From NCBI GenBank assembly GCA_900322095.1, contig ONYS01000002.1, positions 1 through 48,652 of the forward strand: DNA of 48,652 nt, in the 5' to 3' direction. The notes below the pieces were generated by a model. That model ran no database searches and was not told where the DNA came from. It worked only from the letters and a program-made list of their open reading frames with translations. A program made the translations under genes and the position numbers. Shown here piece by piece: positions 1 through 7,209 of this stretch. Origin of the DNA: an uncultured Prevotella sp. GTDB taxonomy: Bacteria; Bacteroidota; Bacteroidia; Bacteroidales; Bacteroidaceae. Position 1 is the first letter of the stretch; each line of letters opens with the position of its first letter.

Positions 1-96
1 AATTTGCGGTAAGACGGGGTAAGAATAATTCTGAATGAAGAAATATTCGGCAAAATTACTTCTGGAACCCAAAATGCCACTTTTTAAAGTGGACTC
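1..96 (+). mobile_element. Right end of an insertion sequence running off the left edge
   Basis: Bases 79-96 read, on the minus strand, GAGTCCACTTTAAAAAGT. The same 18 bases (19 with the adjoining T) occur in direct orientation at 48558-48575, where they interrupt tex. This is the pattern expected for the two inverted ends of one IS type. An open frame at 3-38 ends FAVRRGKNNSE before a TGA and could be the tail of a transposase read rightwards, leaving about 40 bases to the end. The transposase itself is outside the window, so the IS family cannot be named. Confidence 0.5.
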
Positions 97-483
97 AATC
101 AACAAGTTAGAAGATTGAAATATCTCTATCGGGTGACGCATTGGCGAAGCCTGAAAATTTGAGAATGTATTAAACACAAATGCCCACTAATGGAACACAA
201 ACCAACGTTCACCGACCAACGGGAAGTAATGTCTCATTAATTTTTTATTATTGATCATGAATAAAAGAATAATTCATGAATAATTCGTGGCTCATTAATG
301 ATCATTCGTGTTAAAAAATAAACACAACGTCGTATCTCCTACGTGAGAATCTTCAAACACGTAAATTATGAAAGATTATTTTGTGAGGGTGACGCATTGG
401 CGAAGTCTGTAGGAGCGGCGGCATTCCTGCCGCCGAATGATTTACTTTGATTCGCAATCAGTCGTTCTTGGTTAGCAATGTCT
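97..483. other. Gene-free stretch with short repeats
   Basis: No convincing coding frame is present. A 19-base direct repeat, GGGTGACGCATTGGCGAAG, occurs at 131-149 and 387-405. AT-rich sequence at 237-320 contains TGATCAT-type words in inverted relation (AATGATCATTCGTG near 296-312) that recur in the tandem repeats at 19293-19790. One REP-like palindrome lies at 408-436. Confidence 0.5.
408..436 (+). repeat. REP-like palindrome, copy 1
   Basis: The unit has TGTAGGAG followed by a hairpin in which CGGCGG and CCGCCG arms enclose CATTCCTG. About ten copies of this pattern (TAGGAG + GC-rich arm + CATTCCTG + complementary arm) occur in the window, with compensating changes in the arms. Such families are often mobilised by IS200/IS605-like (RAYT) transposases, but none is seen here. 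Confidence 0.7.
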
Positions 484-593
484 CGTGACAACCGTCACGT
501 TTCTTCGTGACAATCGTCACGTTCGTGCGTGACAATTGACACGTTCGTGCGTGACAACTGTCACGTTGTTTCGTGACAGCTGTCACCATGGCT
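484..593. repeat. Array of five palindromes at exact 22-bp spacing (array 1)
   Basis: Five units start at 484, 506, 528, 550 and 572. Each begins CGTGAC-N4-GTCAC; in the third unit one arm has changed to GACAC. The four central bases are AACC, AATC, AATT, AACT and AGCT, always two purines then two pyrimidines. The 7-8 base spacers vary. The array lies 60 bases beyond the stop of the frameshifted leftward gene. The same core and period recur at 37497-37628. Confidence 0.85.
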
Positions 594-653
594 CAATGAA
601 GCTTGACGCTTTGCATCCAAATCCAAAGGTAATATCCTGAGCGCCCTGTTTCC

Positions 654-1174
654 TTAAATACTTGCTAAGTGGCTTCCTAAGTCATTCATCATTTCAGTGT
701 ATGCGTCATATCGTACGAAGTCACGGCCGCCTTTAAATCTTTCTGCCTTAACGGCGCACACTTCTTTTCCCGTCGCATCCTTAATCGAGATGTCGGCCCA
801 CAAAGTATATTTATGACCAGGCACAATACTCATAACACTGAAGAAATAATCTATCTTCGTGATGGTCACCGTCATGGTGTATTGGGCATCATTGGCCTCA
901 GAAGCAGCAACAGCTTTCAGCGTCTTGGTTTTCAGATTAAAACCGTCCACAAAGAATTTCTCGCCATCCTCTACATACTTCTGATATTCATCTTTCCACT
1001 CATCTTTAAGCGACTTCGTATCATCGCATATTTGGCTTGGTCCCAATTGAAGACCACAGCAATCGTTCCCTTGTCCTTCAGGAACTTGTGATTACCTGCC
1101 ACGACTTTCAAGGTACTGGCAAAAGCCGCACAACTCCAAATTAAAGTCATTAGAATCAGAATGTTTCTTTTCAT
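654..1174 (-). pseudogene. Frameshifted gene for a small secreted protein
   Basis: Reading leftwards, the frame starting at 1174 encodes a signal peptide (MKRNILILMTLIWSCAAFA) and continues to NWDQAKY near 1027. The homologous-looking continuation (DDTKSLKDEWKDEYQKYV, then FFSVMSIVPGHKYTLWADI and GGRDFVRYDAY) lies in another frame that ends at 654. Joining the frames at about 1021-1028 needs one extra base and would give a protein of about 170 residues. Its shape resembles a Bacteroidales family of small secreted proteins of unknown function, recalled from memory only. A sequencing error would give the same picture. No promoter was recognised. Confidence 0.6.
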
Positions 1175-1719
1175 AATAAACTTAACAGTGTGCCACTACA
1201 ATTAGATTTATGGTTCGATTTTAAGACAACTACAAGTTGCTAAAAAGGTCATCATACTGGAGCAATCACTTGATTTAGCGGCACATTAGAATTAAACGAC
1301 CACACCAATACGATATTGCAAAATTATATAAAGTTCTCTAATCCTATGCATCATAAGAAAAAAATCTTTATGAGATATTTAAAATTCTTTAAAACACAAA
1401 ACATTCACCAACACAATCTACTTTAAGAACAGGTAAAACTGCCCCGTCCTTGGATCCTTTCTTGGGTCAGAATATCTCTCTTCGACTTCATTTGTTTTAG
1501 AAACAGGCTTTCCTATACTTGCATGTAGCGGAATAAACACCTCTGTGCATAAGGATATTGGTGTCTCTCAAAATGACTCCCTAAATGACTCCCAAAATGA
1601 GCCTCTAAAAGAGCCTCTAAATGAGCCCCAAACTTGAAAATGTAAAAAAGGTCACCTCTAACCCATCCGCCCAAGGGAGAGGAAAACAAATGGCAAAGAT
1701 TCACAAAACAACGGGACGT

Positions 1720-1748
1720 GTAGGAGGGCCGTCATTCCTGACGGCCAA
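1720..1748 (+). repeat. REP-like palindrome, copy 2
   Basis: GTAGGAG is followed by the arm GGCCGTCA, TTCC and the arm TGACGGCC. It belongs to the same family as 408-436 but with arms of different sequence that still pair. Confidence 0.7.
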
Positions 1749-1832
1749 GATTTACGAACGAGTTTCTTACAATACCACAGGATACCTTTCTAACGAATCT
1801 CTATAAAATTCAGTCGATACACTTTCTTGGAC

Positions 1833-1855
1833 TTCAGGAATGACGGCCTTCCTTT
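1833..1855 (-). repeat. REP-like palindrome, partial copy 3
   Basis: TTCAGGAATGACGGCC is followed by TTCCTT. It is an inverted, diverged copy of the family that has lost one arm of the hairpin. Confidence 0.5.
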
Positions 1856-2230
1856 TGAAGGGATTGGTGAAAACAGCAGATGTAGAGAGTTGATGATCAT
1901 CGTTGAGGATTTTGTCCGCTCTGGGTAAATAAATTTTCACAATAGGAAAGAATCCGAATACAGGGGCCGATCTCCGTGTGGCAAGCAGAATAATGCAGGG
2001 GACCGTGTGGCAAGCAGAATAATGCAGGGGTCTTACGTTATCGCAATAAGTCATTAATGAGACGGCCCTGAGGGCCGTTCATTTCCGCCAACATCACTCA
2101 GCTCCGCTCTGGGAGCCGGAGGAAGGCTCTTGGAGAGGGCCGGAGTGAGGCCACTATTTTATCACCACTGCCTTCAGTATCTGCATGTAACGTGTTCCCG
2201 ATTGTTTTCCAAATGTTTTCCCAAAACGAA

Positions 2231-2266
2231 AATCAGCGGCTCAGAGTATTCTCTAAGTCGCTGATT
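2231..2266 (-). terminator. Terminator hairpin of the displaced tRNA 3' end
   Basis: AATCAGCGGCT at 2231-2241 pairs, with one mismatch, with AGTCGCTGATT at 2256-2266. On the minus strand the hairpin follows the tRNA remnant and is followed by TTTTCGTTTTGG. It is the diverged twin of the tRNA terminator at 17007-17041. Confidence 0.65.
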
Positions 2267-2317
2267 ATTAGTGTGGACCAGCTAGGGCTTGAACCTAGGA
2301 CCTCCAGATTATGAGTC
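2252..2317 (-). repeat. Left attachment repeat (att) of the tRNA island
   Basis: Bases 2252-2317 match 17027-17092 at 65 of 66 positions, at a distance of 14,775 bp; the single difference is T/C at 2269/17044. Identity stops at the 5' edge of the anticodon loop of the tRNA gene. This is the usual crossover region for tyrosine recombinases that use tRNA genes. An integrase gene starts 174 bp to the right. Confidence 0.85.
2274..2317 (-). pseudogene. 3' remnant of tRNA-Met(CAT)
   Basis: These 44 bases equal the 3' part of the tRNA at 17049-17122, from the anticodon loop (CTCATAA) through the variable loop, T arm and 3' acceptor strand CTGGTCC. The D arm and 5' acceptor strand are absent. It is read as the original 3' end of the tRNA, pushed away by insertion of the island. 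Confidence 0.85.
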
Positions 2318-2406
2318 AATTTGAATGAACTTTCAGAAAATTGCTTGAAATATTAAATATCTGTAAATAAGTGAGTTGAGTGTATTATAGTTTGCAGAAG
2401 ATTTCG

Positions 2407-2415
2407 TAACTTTGC
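2407..2415 (+). promoter_or_regulatory. Bacteroidetes -7 box for the integrase
   Basis: TAACTTTGC fits TAnnTTTGC and lies about 75 bases before the integrase start. Two direct TGTTCACC words at 2434-2441 and 2445-2452 (11-bp spacing) follow it and could be integrase arm-binding sites or an operator. Confidence 0.6.
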
Positions 2416-2490
2416 AAAGAATTCGAGGGTCTATGTTCACCTCATGTTCACCTTTCAAACGTTTCAACTAACTCATAAAACAGAATTGCG

Positions 2491-3984
2491 ATGCCTAAGA
2501 AAGTATATGTATCTGCCGACACGGCCGACCTGGCCAACTTCAACTACAAAGGTGTGTATGTCTCACTGACCATCGACAGCCGGAAGTGGAAAGTGACGGA
2601 GCGCGATGCTGCAGGAAAGCCGTCGGCTCATGACAAGACGCAGAAGTTGCCCATCGTATTGAGAGTGACGAAGGATTCCAAGCGCCTCTATCTGGCTGTA
2701 GGCGAGAAGTTCACGATGGATGAGTGGCTGCTGATCTGTGAGCATGAGCAGAGCACTCGTGTGCGCTCAGACTCGCAGTTACGTGAGGACTTGAAGAAGC
2801 ATTTGGAGCGCATCAAGCCGATGGTGCTGGAGATGGTGGACAATGGCTCGTTCACTTTCGAAAGTTTGAAAGACAGATACAATGGCGTCGTGGATGAGAG
2901 CGTGAGCATCTATTCAGTGTGGGAAGAGTATTTACAGGCTAAGGTTGAGGAAGGCAAGGCTGGCACAGCTCGCTGTAGCAAGGACATCCGCAACCGGTTC
3001 ATCAAGGATATGGGGGAGAAGGTTACATTCCCGGAAATCAACAAAGATTTCATCGAGAAGTGGGTGAAGGTGATGAAGCGTAGTGGTCTGAGCATCACAA
3101 GCGTTGCCATTGCACTGCGCATGTTCCGCACCATCGTCAACATCTGCATCACTCGTGGTCTGATACATGGCAACACGAAGGAAATGTTTCAAGGCACGGG
3201 CTACAATAAATCACAGAGCCGTAAGCATGAGTTCCTCGACGTGGCTACTATGCGTCAGCTTTATGACTTCTGGGAGAAAGAAGAGGTGAAGGATGAGAAC
3301 GGTAAAGAACTCTTCTTCCCCAAAGAGAAGAATGCTGTGTTCCGTGACCTCGGCCTGTTCCTCTTCATGTACCTTGGCGACGGGCAAAATCTTGCTGATA
3401 CGTTGCGACTGACTTACGATGGTTGGTATTCCTCCAGTAAAGGAAAGCAAATGCGGTTCCTCCGGCACAAGACCCGGGAACGGAATGAGAGTGCCAGCGA
3501 GGTAATCTTTCCCATTACCCCTGAGATACAGAAGATCATCGACCGTTATGGCAACAAGCCAAAGAAAGGCGCTCGGGTGTTCCCCATTATGAAGACGGAT
3601 ATCACGCCGGAGCAGGAGGTATGGGTGATTCAGCGATACAACCGCAGCATTCGTGAGCACATGGCAAAGATTGCCGACTTGCTGGGGATGGAGCAGGTAC
3701 CTTCGCCAACATGGGCCCGTCATAGCTTTGCGACGAACCTCAACAACAGTGGTATGGTGCCATACAAGTATATCAGCGACAGTATGGGGCACAGCAGTAG
3801 CGGCGACATTACTGCAAACTACATCGGTGCTTATCCGCCCGAAACGATGTTGGAATATAACTGGTATCTGCTGCATGACAAGAGCGAGAAGATCCAGCAA
3901 CCAGTTGTCGGCAAGCAAGCCTTACTTGAGATGCTGAAGAATATGAGTGAAGAAGAGAGGAAGGACTTGTTATCATCATTATAA
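2491..3984 (+). CDS. Tyrosine recombinase (integrase) of the tRNA island
   Basis: The protein has 497 residues. An N-terminal arm/SAM-like DNA-binding region of about 240 residues precedes a C-terminal catalytic domain. Recognisable catalytic parts are RHK at 325-327 (beta-hairpin lysine), WARHSFAT with Arg410, MGHS with His434, and NYIG with the probable nucleophile Tyr444. Two usual residues are not seen: where the first catalytic Arg is expected the sequence reads GDGQNLAD (296-303), and the first His of the HxxR box is Thr407. Some Bacteroidales recombinases differ at these places, so activity is plausible but not certain. It lies just inside the left attachment repeat and reads inwards, so it is the likely enzyme for insertion and excision of the 14.8-kb island. 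Confidence 0.88.
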   Translation: MPKKVYVSADTADLANFNYKGVYVSLTIDSRKWKVTERDAAGKPSAHDKTQKLPIVLRVTKDSKRLYLAVGEKFTMDEWLLICEHEQSTRVRSDSQLREDLKKHLERIKPMVLEMVDNGSFTFESLKDRYNGVVDESVSIYSVWEEYLQAKVEEGKAGTARCSKDIRNRFIKDMGEKVTFPEINKDFIEKWVKVMKRSGLSITSVAIALRMFRTIVNICITRGLIHGNTKEMFQGTGYNKSQSRKHEFLDVATMRQLYDFWEKEEVKDENGKELFFPKEKNAVFRDLGLFLFMYLGDGQNLADTLRLTYDGWYSSSKGKQMRFLRHKTRERNESASEVIFPITPEIQKIIDRYGNKPKKGARVFPIMKTDITPEQEVWVIQRYNRSIREHMAKIADLLGMEQVPSPTWARHSFATNLNNSGMVPYKYISDSMGHSSSGDITANYIGAYPPETMLEYNWYLLHDKSEKIQQPVVGKQALLEMLKNMSEEERKDLLSSL

Positions 3985-4071
3985 AGCAGAAAGAGTCTGC
4001 ACTGTGGACCTAATTTCAGCGAAGATGTAACAGATTATTCGAGTGACAAACGATTTGTACAAAGAATTTGT

Positions 4072-4080
4072 TACCTTTGC
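4072..4080 (+). promoter_or_regulatory. -7 box for the YhcG-like gene
   Basis: TACCTTTGC matches TAnnTTTGC and lies 22 bases before the start codon. TTTG words occur upstream at about the spacing expected for a -33 element, but more than one choice is possible. Confidence 0.6.
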
Positions 4081-4101
4081 AAAAATAGAGGACATATCAA
4101 T

Positions 4102-5031
4102 ATGGAATTATCGAAAAGCGTTACCAATATAAGTGAAGTCCTGAAGGACTGGGAAGGTCATAAGCAGCCATCATTTGAGGAATTGGCCGATTATGTTCGT
4201 ACCACGCACGACTTCACGCAGACCACAGCCATCAAAGCCGTTAACCAGTTCGCCACACTGCGCAACTGGCTCATCGGTTGCTACATTGTAGAATATGAGC
4301 AGAATGGAAAGGACCGCGCCGAGTATGGATCCCATCTGCTTCAAAACTTAGCAAAAGCCGTTGATAGAAAAGGCCTGACTGTTACAGTCTTCCAACTATC
4401 CCGAAATTTTTATAGGCTCTACCCCAACATCTCATCGCTGTTTGATAAGAATTATGCGACGCCGTCGCATAATTCCGAGCAAGTCCTTGAAAATGAAGCC
4501 ATAAAGGAGATTTGTGCGACGACGTCGCACAAATTCGAGATTCATCCGACAGCGTCGGATAAATTCACCACTGATCCCAAAACACTTGTGAGCAAGCTGT
4601 CCTTTTCTCACATTCGGGAGATCATGACGGTTCAAGATCCTTTGGGCAGATTCTTCTATGAGACTGAATGCATCAAGTGTTGTTGGTCGGTGAAGGAGCT
4701 TCGCCGCCAGATAGCTACTAACCTCTACGTCCGCTGCGGAATGAGCCAGAATCCCAAGGCGTTGTTGGAAAAGACAGCTGTTAACTCTGACACGAATGCA
4801 TTGGCTATCCGTCAGCCTTTCATGTTTGAATTCCTTGGCTTGAAACCTCAGGAGGTGCTCACCGAGGAAGGACTCGAAAGTGCTTTGATAGACCATCTGC
4901 AAGAGTTTCTCCTGGAGCTCGGCAACGGTTTCTGCTTTGAAGCCCCTGGCGCAGGACCGGCCACAGCGCCGGCCCCATCAAGCAGGCGGTGTAGGTCTCA
5001 AAATCGTTGGGTAGTGCTATCGTTGACATAA
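4102..5031 (+). pseudogene. YhcG/DUF1016 family nuclease gene, 3'-truncated
   Basis: Residues 1-115 match the remembered DUF1016 N-terminal domain (ATLRNWLIGCYIVEYEQ, then AEYGSHLLQNLA). Residues about 165-280 match the middle and C-terminal part (LSFSHIREIM, WSVKELRRQIATNLYVR, FEFLGLKPQEVLTE, LQEFLLELGNGFCFEA). Family members then continue into the PDDEXK catalytic core. Here the match stops at residue about 281 and is replaced by a 28-residue alanine/proline/arginine-rich tail with no likeness to the family. The nuclease site is therefore missing. Three perfect palindromes lie inside the frame between the domains (see 4451-4560). Full-length relatives are linked to phage defence or DNA processing; this copy is probably inactive, or at most a DNA-binding remnant. 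It follows the integrase by 117 bp and has its own promoter. Confidence 0.75.
4451..4560. repeat. Three palindromes inside the YhcG-like coding sequence
   Basis: Perfect inverted repeats lie at 4451-4473 (11+1+11, core GCGACGCCGTCGC), 4510-4534 (12+1+12, core GCGACGACGTCGC) and 4544-4560 (7+3+7, core CCGACAGCGTCGG). They are read in the same frame as YATPSHN, CATTSHKF and PTASDKF, so the peptide is repeated too. All have GAC-N3-GTC at the centre, close to the GAC-N4-GTC of the 22-bp arrays. They sit in the linker between the two domains. Confidence 0.8.
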
Positions 5032-5042
5032 GTTGGTGGCTT

Positions 5043-5051
5043 TATATTTGC
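5043..5051 (+). promoter_or_regulatory. -7 box for the membrane protein gene
   Basis: TATATTTGC fits TAnnTTTGC about 90 bases before the start codon. A second, shorter candidate (TTACTTTGC) lies at 5071-5079. Confidence 0.5.
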
Positions 5052-5139
5052 AAAGTTAGCTTTTTTTTCGTTACTTTGCAACCCGCAAGCCATCTGTTTC
5101 GTCCAACGGACAGAAAAAACAATAAAAAGACAGACAGCT

Positions 5140-5826
5140 ATGAAACAGTATGTATTAGCATTGGCCCTGATGCTCACCCTCAATGTGAGCGCTGCGGGGG
5201 TGCAACCCCGCCATCGCCACCACGCCCCGACAGAACAGGTCGCCGGCGACACGACAGCACAAAACAGGACGGCCACGGCCGCTGCCACAAGCGGGCAGGA
5301 CGAGGGCATTGATGCCTATTCCGACACGACGTCGACGGCCATCGCCGATGCCGACACGGCGGCCAACACCCACCGCAACGTGACCATCGACTGGGATGGC
5401 GACGAGTTTGGCGACACTGCGCTGGAGAAGCTCATCGGCGCCATCGTCGGCGGGACGGCAGGCGTTGGGGCTGTGCTCATTGTGATTGGCATCCTGCTCA
5501 TCGTCTGCCTCGTCATCGCGGCGCCCATCATTGTCATCGTCCTTCTACTGCGCTATCTGCTCAAGAACCATAATAACCGGGTGCGACTGGCCGAGAAAGC
5601 CATGGAGACAGGACAGCCCATCCCCGAGAGCGTGCAGCCGAGGGAGCTGGAGACGCCTGAATATTATTGGAAACGGGGTGTGCGCAATGCCGCCATCGGC
5701 GCAGGCCTGCTGCTGATGTTCTGGATCTGGGGCGACTCGGAGCTGCTCATGGGCATCGGCGCCCTGGTGCTCTGCCAAGGCGTCGGGCAGATGATCATCA
5801 GCAAGACGACGAGCAGAGAGCACTAG
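5140..5826 (+). CDS. Membrane protein of unknown function (DUF6249-like)
   Basis: The protein has 228 residues. It has a signal peptide (MKQYVLALALMLTLNVSA), then a low-complexity Ala/Thr/Asp region to about residue 95. A long hydrophobic segment with a glycine-rich start (IGAIVGGTAGVGAVL, about 108-143) is followed by a charged loop with EYYWKRGVRNAAIG. Two more hydrophobic stretches (about 185-220) end in GQMIISKTT. The arrangement resembles DUF6249 proteins of Bacteroidetes, from memory, so only the class is given. In other genomes such proteins often lie beside sigma-factor genes; none is present here. The S24 peptidase gene follows within 50 bases and may share the transcript. Confidence 0.7.
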   Translation: MKQYVLALALMLTLNVSAAGVQPRHRHHAPTEQVAGDTTAQNRTATAAATSGQDEGIDAYSDTTSTAIADADTAANTHRNVTIDWDGDEFGDTALEKLIGAIVGGTAGVGAVLIVIGILLIVCLVIAAPIIVIVLLLRYLLKNHNNRVRLAEKAMETGQPIPESVQPRELETPEYYWKRGVRNAAIGAGLLLMFWIWGDSELLMGIGALVLCQGVGQMIISKTTSREH

Positions 5827-5854
5827 CACGTACGGCATATCGGGAGGAGAGAGA

Positions 5855-5875
5855 ATGGAAATGGCAAAGAAATGA
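5855..5875 (+). CDS. Possible six-codon leader cistron (MEMAKK)
   Basis: A strong ribosome-binding sequence GGGAGGAG (5842-5849) is well placed for the ATG at 5855 but not for the S24 gene start at 5872. The mini-frame MEMAKK ends in a TGA that overlaps the next start as ATGA, which would suit translational coupling. This is an inference from spacing only; Bacteroidetes depend little on Shine-Dalgarno sequences. Confidence 0.25.
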   Translation: MEMAKK

Positions 5876-6417
5876 GTACGAAGACTGACGACCTGCAGCT
5901 CATCACACGGGTGACGGCATTCATCAAGAGCTGCATCAACATGGTGCTGCAGCAGCAAGAGCCACGCGACGACAAGCCCATCGACAATGCCACACTCATC
6001 AAGGACGTCGACTTGGTGGATGTGCCCGTGGTGGACGAAGCTGTGAGGGCCGGCTACCCCATCATGATGGACAACAACGTGTGGCCCGACGTGCAGAAGG
6101 TGCCACGGTGGATGTGCCGCCACCCGGAGAGCAGCGTGATGATGCGGGTGAAAGGCGACTCTATGGTCGGGGCCGGCATCCTCGATGGCGACTATGTGGT
6201 GATCGACAAGAGCCTGCGCAACCCCGCGGCCAACGAGGTGGCGTTCTGCGAGTATGATGGCGGCTACACCATCAAGTATTTCCACGTAGACGATGACGGC
6301 AAGCACGCCTGGCTCGTCCCGGCCAACGACAAATACCCGCGCATGGAGGTCACCGAGGACAAGAGCTTCCGCATCTGGGGCACCGTCACAGCCCACACGC
6401 ACATCGACATACACTAG
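5872..6417 (+). CDS. UmuD/LexA-like S24 family self-cleaving peptidase
   Basis: The protein has 181 residues. Residues 51-64 contain VPVVDEAVRAGYP with a likely Ala60-Gly61 self-cleavage bond. The catalytic serine is Ser97 in VKGDSMVGAGI, and the lysine is Lys135 in GGYTIKYF. The tail (DKSFRIWGTVTAHTH) is typical of the fold. The first 45 residues are short and do not show a clear helix-turn-helix, which favours a UmuD-like role over a LexA repressor. No umuC or other error-prone polymerase gene is adjacent. In mobile islands such proteins either help mutagenic repair or act as SOS-controlled switches; which applies here cannot be told. The start at 5872 overlaps the stop of the possible leader cistron. 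Confidence 0.8.
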   Translation: MSTKTDDLQLITRVTAFIKSCINMVLQQQEPRDDKPIDNATLIKDVDLVDVPVVDEAVRAGYPIMMDNNVWPDVQKVPRWMCRHPESSVMMRVKGDSMVGAGILDGDYVVIDKSLRNPAANEVAFCEYDGGYTIKYFHVDDDGKHAWLVPANDKYPRMEVTEDKSFRIWGTVTAHTHIDIH

Positions 6418-6500
6418 TATAGCGTCTTCCTAAGCACACACAATCAACGGCCATGACCAGCAGCGGGCTCCCGCCACGGCATGGCCTCTCCCTTTGGCGC

Positions 6501-6728
6501 CTATCGCCGGAGCTCCATGGTGATTGCCATGAAGCTGCGACGGCCGGCGATATAGTCATCATACAGACTCTGCGGGTCGCGGCCATGCAGCAACGAGCAG
6601 TTGCCGCAGAGGTCGCAATCGCCCTGGCACTCAAACCGCTTGATGACAAACTGCCTCCGCTCCTCGGCCGTAGAGCTGCTGATCTCTGGTGCACTCATCG
6701 TTTCATCATTTTCGTTGTTTGCCGGCAT
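6501..6728 (-). CDS. Small cysteine-rich protein, paralogue B
   Basis: The protein has 75 residues with the order AEERRQFVIKRFECQGDCDL, CGNC, then a short loop and SLYDDYIAGRRS. It matches the upstream gene in layout: EER...I, four cysteines as C-x3-C-x2-C-x2-C, and a Y-x-DYI-x-G-x-R segment. The clustered cysteines suggest a metal site (zinc or iron-sulphur), but no enzyme family is recognised. Its first 23 bases overlap the end of the upstream gene, so the two are read from one message. Small proteins of this shape are common in Bacteroidales (from memory) and lack a known role. Confidence 0.7.
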   Translation of the reverse strand: MPANNENDETMSAPEISSSTAEERRQFVIKRFECQGDCDLCGNCSLLHGRDPQSLYDDYIAGRRSFMAITMELRR

Positions 6729-6924
6729 AGCGCTCGCTGTACTCGCGGTTGATGTCGGCTATCTCGCGCTTGCCGTCGATATAGTCCTGATAGATGCTGT
6801 CGATGCTCCCGCCGCCTAGCCAGCAGCTGGAGCAGTTCTCGCATCCTCCCGCGCCACAATTGAGCGCCCGGTTGATGATGCGGATGCGCTCCTCACGTGT
6901 CGTGTCTTTAATCAATATGCTCAT
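6706..6924 (-). CDS. Small cysteine-rich protein, paralogue A
   Basis: The protein has 72 residues: TREERIRIINRAL, then four cysteines in CGAGGCENCSSC, a glycine-rich turn WLGGGSIDS, and IYQDYIDGKREIADIN. It starts after a good ribosome-binding site (AGGAGG, about 8 bases upstream). A TAACTTTGC promoter box is read leftwards at 6943-6951. It is clearly related to the following gene, so a tandem duplication is likely. Function is unknown; metal binding is inferred from the cysteines alone. Confidence 0.72.
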   Translation of the reverse strand: MSILIKDTTREERIRIINRALNCGAGGCENCSSCWLGGGSIDSIYQDYIDGKREIADINREYSERYAGKQRK

Positions 6925-6942
6925 ATCTGCCTCCTGTTGCAG

Positions 6943-6951
6943 GCAAAGTTA
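6943..6951 (-). promoter_or_regulatory. -7 box for the cysteine-rich gene pair
   Basis: On the minus strand the sequence is TAACTTTGC, a full match to TAnnTTTGC, 19 bases before the ATG at 6924. Confidence 0.65.
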
Positions 6952-7154
6952 CTCCAATAAATCCATATAACCAAGAAAAGTGCGCACGGAATGGGATAAA
7001 TCCGTTGTACGGATGGACAAGTGCTGACGTAAATGACTGAAACCGGATGGCGCCCTGGCAACATAGCGCACACCGCCGACGGGCAGTACCGGCAAATGCG
7101 CCAGCCATTAACCTTCTTTAACGAATATCATTTCTAGACGTAACCCCTATTTTA

Positions 7155-7163
7155 TAACTTTGC
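7155..7163 (+). promoter_or_regulatory. -7 box for the island AraC regulator
   Basis: TAACTTTGC matches TAnnTTTGC and lies about 45 bases before the chosen start at 7210. The 230 bases before it, up to the divergent box at 6943, hold no gene. Confidence 0.65.
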
Positions 7164-7209
7164 ACTGCAAAGGGTGCGACCAGCAAGTCGCCCCCTCACG
7201 CAACGTTCT

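Larger units (their letters stand above)
1175..2230. other. Gene-free stretch with degraded repeats
   Basis: No frame here is protein-like. The stretch holds REP-like palindromes at 1720-1748 and 1833-1855. It also holds a 28-base sequence beginning CCGTGTGGCAAGCAG repeated in tandem at 1974-2001 and 2003-2030, and a small hairpin ACGGCCCTGAGGGCCGT at 2062-2078. Just before the tRNA remnant (2190-2225) there are three TGTTTTCC-like words. They resemble the TGTTCGCA words found in the same place near the right attachment site. Confidence 0.5.

Noticed and set aside
484-593. CRISPR array
   Set aside because: The period is only 22 bp, the repeats are palindromes with 7-8 base spacers, and no cas genes are present. 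The same reasoning applies to 24363-24450 and 37497-37628.
1621-2054. Short open frames in the left flank
   Set aside because: They pass through REP-like palindromes and short tandem repeats with no protein features.
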